Source: Actinomadura rudentiformis (GTDB lineage: Bacteria > Actinomycetota > Actinomycetes > Streptosporangiales > Streptosporangiaceae). Taken from it: a stretch of 64,000 nucleotides of DNA. A model generated the notes under the pieces. That model was not told where the DNA came from and ran no database searches. It saw only the letters and a list, made by a program, of their open reading frames with translations. Where the stretch lies: positions 488,571 to 552,570 of the forward strand of contig NZ_WBMT01000003.1 in the NCBI RefSeq assembly GCF_008923185.1. The letters run 5' to 3'. Positions 62,019-64,000 of the stretch are shown piece after piece (positions within the stretch are counted from its first letter, which is position 1; every line of letters starts with the position of its first letter). The translations under genes and the position numbers were made by a program.

Positions 62019-63176
62019 TCAGGCCGCCGTCATCAAGGCCAGCAGCCGGTCATTGATCTCTTTGACCGCTGGCTCATCACGCCAAGGAGCCAACTCACGC
62101 CCGGCGGTAAACACCAGGTTCATACCTCCGCCGCCCCGTGTTGCCTCAACAACGTTGATGGCTTCATGCAAACAGCTCAAAGCGGCGTCAAGCTGGCGCG
62201 TCCGGATGTGGGCGATGCTGAGGTTGCCCAGAACAATGGCGCTGGCCTTCTTGCCATCCCGGCGCAGCGGAGCCAAGGTGCCGACAGCCCGTTCCGGCCG
62301 TCCAAGGAACAGATAGCTGGAGCCAGCCAAGCGCCCATGATCGTCAGGAGTGAAGAACTCTACGGCCGGGTCGGAGTCGCTGCTCCTGTCGAACTGAGCG
62401 AGCGCCGCCCCAAGCGCCTTTTCACAGCTCACGGCCTCCTGATACATAGCATGCGCCTCCCCCACATGCATCAGCGCTATACCGACCAACGCAGGACTGA
62501 CACTCTTCGCGGCCCGAGCGGCGGACTCGGCGAGCGCCAGCCCCTTGCCCGGATCACGCAGTCCGTAGAGGGCGACATAACTCCTGCGCAGTTGAGCATG
62601 CGCCTCAGCAAAGCCGTTGCCGACCTCCCGCGCCGCCTCAACAGCAGCGTCGAGGTAGGCCAAGGTGGTCGCGTGATCACGCCGTTGCGAGGCATCCCAG
62701 ACGAGCTGCCCCATGAGCGTGGCCGACTCAGCCTCAGCTTCCAGCAACTCGCGAAGCACCCGCCCGCTGGGAGCGTTCTGCCGAAGGAAGGTCACCTGCC
62801 CGTGGCATTGCCCTGCGGCTGCCAACAACAGGGCCGATGGCACCCGGTCGTACTCCTCGCCGAGCGCCTGCACGCGTTGACGTAGTTGAGCAGCAGCGAC
62901 GAGGTCAACACCAGCCGGATTGCCCAACACATGTGTCAGGCGTTCATCTCGCTGCGGCTCAACACAACGAACGTCGTCGAGGAGAACACTCAGCTCCTCC
63001 AGCGAAGTCCGTAGCTCACCGGCCAGACGAGGCCGAATGAAGGGCAGCGGATTAGTCTCTGCCCGCTCCCAGCGGCCCACAGTTGAACGCTCGACGCCCA
63101 GCCGTTCAGCGAGTTGCTCCTGGCTGAGCCCCGCAGAGCGGCGCTTCCGCGCCAGGCCATGTCGTTTAAGCGCCAT
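62019..63176 (-). CDS. XRE-family regulator with TPR-like C-terminal region
   Basis: This 385-residue protein has an N-terminal HTH (LSQEQLAERLGVERSTVGRW) and about 300 residues of helical repeats resembling tetratricopeptide repeats (LAYLDAAVEAAREVGNGFAE, ALAESAARAAKS). Actinomycetes have many such regulators. GGAGG precedes the ATG by 7 bases. Divergent from the anti-sigma-like ATPase gene. Confidence 0.88.
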   Translation of the reverse strand: MALKRHGLARKRRSAGLSQEQLAERLGVERSTVGRWERAETNPLPFIRPRLAGELRTSLEELSVLLDDVRCVEPQRDERLTHVLGNPAGVDLVAAAQLRQRVQALGEEYDRVPSALLLAAAGQCHGQVTFLRQNAPSGRVLRELLEAEAESATLMGQLVWDASQRRDHATTLAYLDAAVEAAREVGNGFAEAHAQLRRSYVALYGLRDPGKGLALAESAARAAKSVSPALVGIALMHVGEAHAMYQEAVSCEKALGAALAQFDRSSDSDPAVEFFTPDDHGRLAGSSYLFLGRPERAVGTLAPLRRDGKKASAIVLGNLSIAHIRTRQLDAALSCLHEAINVVEATRGGGGMNLVFTAGRELAPWRDEPAVKEINDRLLALMTAA

Positions 63177-63396
63177 ACCGCGGCCTCCTAACGTCCTGCG
63201 TCTGACGTTCCCAGTCTTCTGCCCGTCTCGGCAGGTCAATCCACACGATGCGCCACGGATGCCACATCGATGCTCCTCCACCGCTCTGGCCCGTCCACCG
63301 CTGCCGCCGTTCGGTTTACCTGAACACCGTGAACAGGCAAGCACAGACGGTGATCAACCCAGCTCTACCTCGACGATCCGCCCTAGCCATCCCGAG

Positions 63397-63867
63397 ATGA
63401 AGGCAATCGACATGCCCGACAGCCATCCTGCCCAATGGCCTCTCCGCGACGAGATGGAGTTCGCCTGCCTACCCAGTGCCGCCCGCTGGGCGCGCAAGCA
63501 CACCCGCCACACACTGGCCCGCTGGAACCTTCCACACCTCACAGGCAACGCCGAACTCCTGGTGTCGGAGCTGGTCACCAATGCCTACAAAGCAGCCGGC
63601 GTAGACGTCGAGCACCATGGCTACGCCGCCCTGATCGGCGTCCCACCGATACAGATGCGCCTAGCCTCAGACCACCGCCGACTCCTCATCGAGGTATGGG
63701 ACCACAGCCCCAAACCACCCACCATCAGGCAAGCTGACCTCGAAGCAGAGAGCGGACGCGGCCTCTTCACGATCGACGTCCTGTGGGACTGTCTGAAAGA
63801 TCGTGTGGGTGGGGTGGTGATCCGGAAGGCTGGGGCTGAGGCCCCGGCCGGGAAGGATCATGCGTGA
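63397..63867 (+). CDS. Anti-sigma-like ATPase, 3' end probably replaced by an IS
   Basis: This HATPase_c_2 protein has LTGNAELLVSELVTNAYKA (N-box) and LIEVWDHSPKPPTI plus ESGRGLFTIDVL (G boxes). Relatives continue with a conserved W-G-x-R-P segment after this point. Here the sequence changes to WDCLKDRVGGVVIRKAGAEA and ends at the transposase start, so the last part is probably IS-encoded. An alternative start is ATG 63412. The gene is likely inactive. Confidence 0.75.
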   Translation: MKAIDMPDSHPAQWPLRDEMEFACLPSAARWARKHTRHTLARWNLPHLTGNAELLVSELVTNAYKAAGVDVEHHGYAALIGVPPIQMRLASDHRRLLIEVWDHSPKPPTIRQADLEAESGRGLFTIDVLWDCLKDRVGGVVIRKAGAEAPAGKDHA

Positions 63868-64000
63868 CCAACCACGATGAGGACGAGACAGGTAGCGGGT
63901 TGGATGTCCAGCTCGCGGCTGAGCTGATCGAGCGGGCCAAGGCTGAAGGAGTGTCGCTGGTCGGGCCGGATGGGCTGCTGGCCGGGATCACCAAGACCGT
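63785..64000 (+). mobile_element. Left end of an IS256-family insertion sequence (cut by window edge)
   Basis: The transposase start at 63864 and the sudden loss of homology in the preceding ATPase gene place the IS left end near GACTGTCTGAAAGATCGTG (about 63787). The right end is outside the window. Confidence 0.55.
63864..64000 (+). CDS. IS256-family transposase, N-terminal part
   Basis: The partial frame from GTG encodes VTNHDEDETGSGLDVQLAAE then LIERAKAEGVSLVGPDGLLA and GITKT, the start of actinomycete IS256-type transposases. The DDE domain lies beyond the window. The start overlaps the stop of the disrupted ATPase gene. Confidence 0.75.
   Translation, partial: MTNHDEDETGSGLDVQLAAELIERAKAEGVSLVGPDGLLAGITKT

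Overview
The window comes from a high-GC actinomycete chromosome. I infer a filamentous relative of Actinomadura, Thermomonospora or Streptosporangium. The evidence is the very high third-position GC, the many GTG and TTG starts, the bldG, wblA and WhiB-type regulators, and gene neighbourhoods (acs, nhaA, marP, nudix, nth, crp, then two ArsA-type ATPases, wblA and a PASTA penicillin-binding protein) that resemble one segment of Streptomyces chromosomes.

Region 1 (1-12.2 kb) holds bldG with its anti-sigma partner, a DUF1998-type DEAD/DEAH helicase, and a Flp/Tad pilus locus on the minus strand (ssd, tadA, tadB, tadC, DUF4244 pilin, TadE, TadE-like). A DUF3592 gene and a frameshifted integrase remnant lie between tadC and the pilin. 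Region 2 (12.2-13.5 kb) is a repeat-rich intergenic stretch with two abutting 13-bp tandem arrays, two hairpins with matching loops, and a 21-bp palindrome in front of a doubtful small gene. Region 3 (13.5-37.4 kb) is the conserved chromosomal backbone. It contains a degenerate Fic protein, acs, nhaA, a holin-like membrane protein, an epoxide-hydrolase-like protein, DUF309, marP, two NUDIX genes, nth, crp, an MBL hydrolase, RidA, an SPFH protein, two ArsA-type ATPases, wblA, a PBP, YqeY and a phosphoesterase. CRP-like sites lie upstream of both acs and crp.

Region 4 (37.43-51.26 kb) is a complete-looking integrative element of the pSAM2 (AICE) type inserted in a tRNA-Pro(CGG) gene, bounded by an exact 45-bp attL/attR repeat. 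It has int, xis, an FtsK-like TraB translocase, small Spd-like membrane proteins, a Pif-like NUDIX gene, two XRE/DUF5919 regulators, an HD hydrolase and a double-winged-helix GntR regulator. A tandem AAGACGTCCC motif recurs at its promoters. No replication initiator is recognisable. It carries AT-richer cargo: an HNH protein with an unknown C-terminal half, a PIN-domain nuclease overlapping an unknown 272-residue partner, and an unrecognised 261-residue protein. These cargo genes are the best candidates for undescribed defence or toxin-antitoxin functions.

Region 5 (51.3-57.8 kb) has an MprAB-like two-component system, a MerR regulator with a quinone oxidoreductase behind a MerR-type 19-bp-spacer promoter, and an MMPL transporter. 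Region 6 (57.8-64 kb) is a second accessory stretch. It contains a flavin monooxygenase remnant, a mobilization module (AlpA-like HTH, hypothetical, relaxase, MobC), a formyl-THF cyclo-ligase-like gene, an XRE/TPR regulator, an anti-sigma-like ATPase whose 3' end looks cut by an insertion sequence, and the start of an IS256-family transposase.

The most unusual global feature is a set of locus-specific, degenerate minisatellites filling many intergenic gaps. Several appear to be seeded by the 3' end of the upstream gene, including its stop codon. At 31.3-31.5 kb six 27-28 bp copies of a stop/start junction separate two co-directional ATPase genes and create a new 44-codon reading frame.
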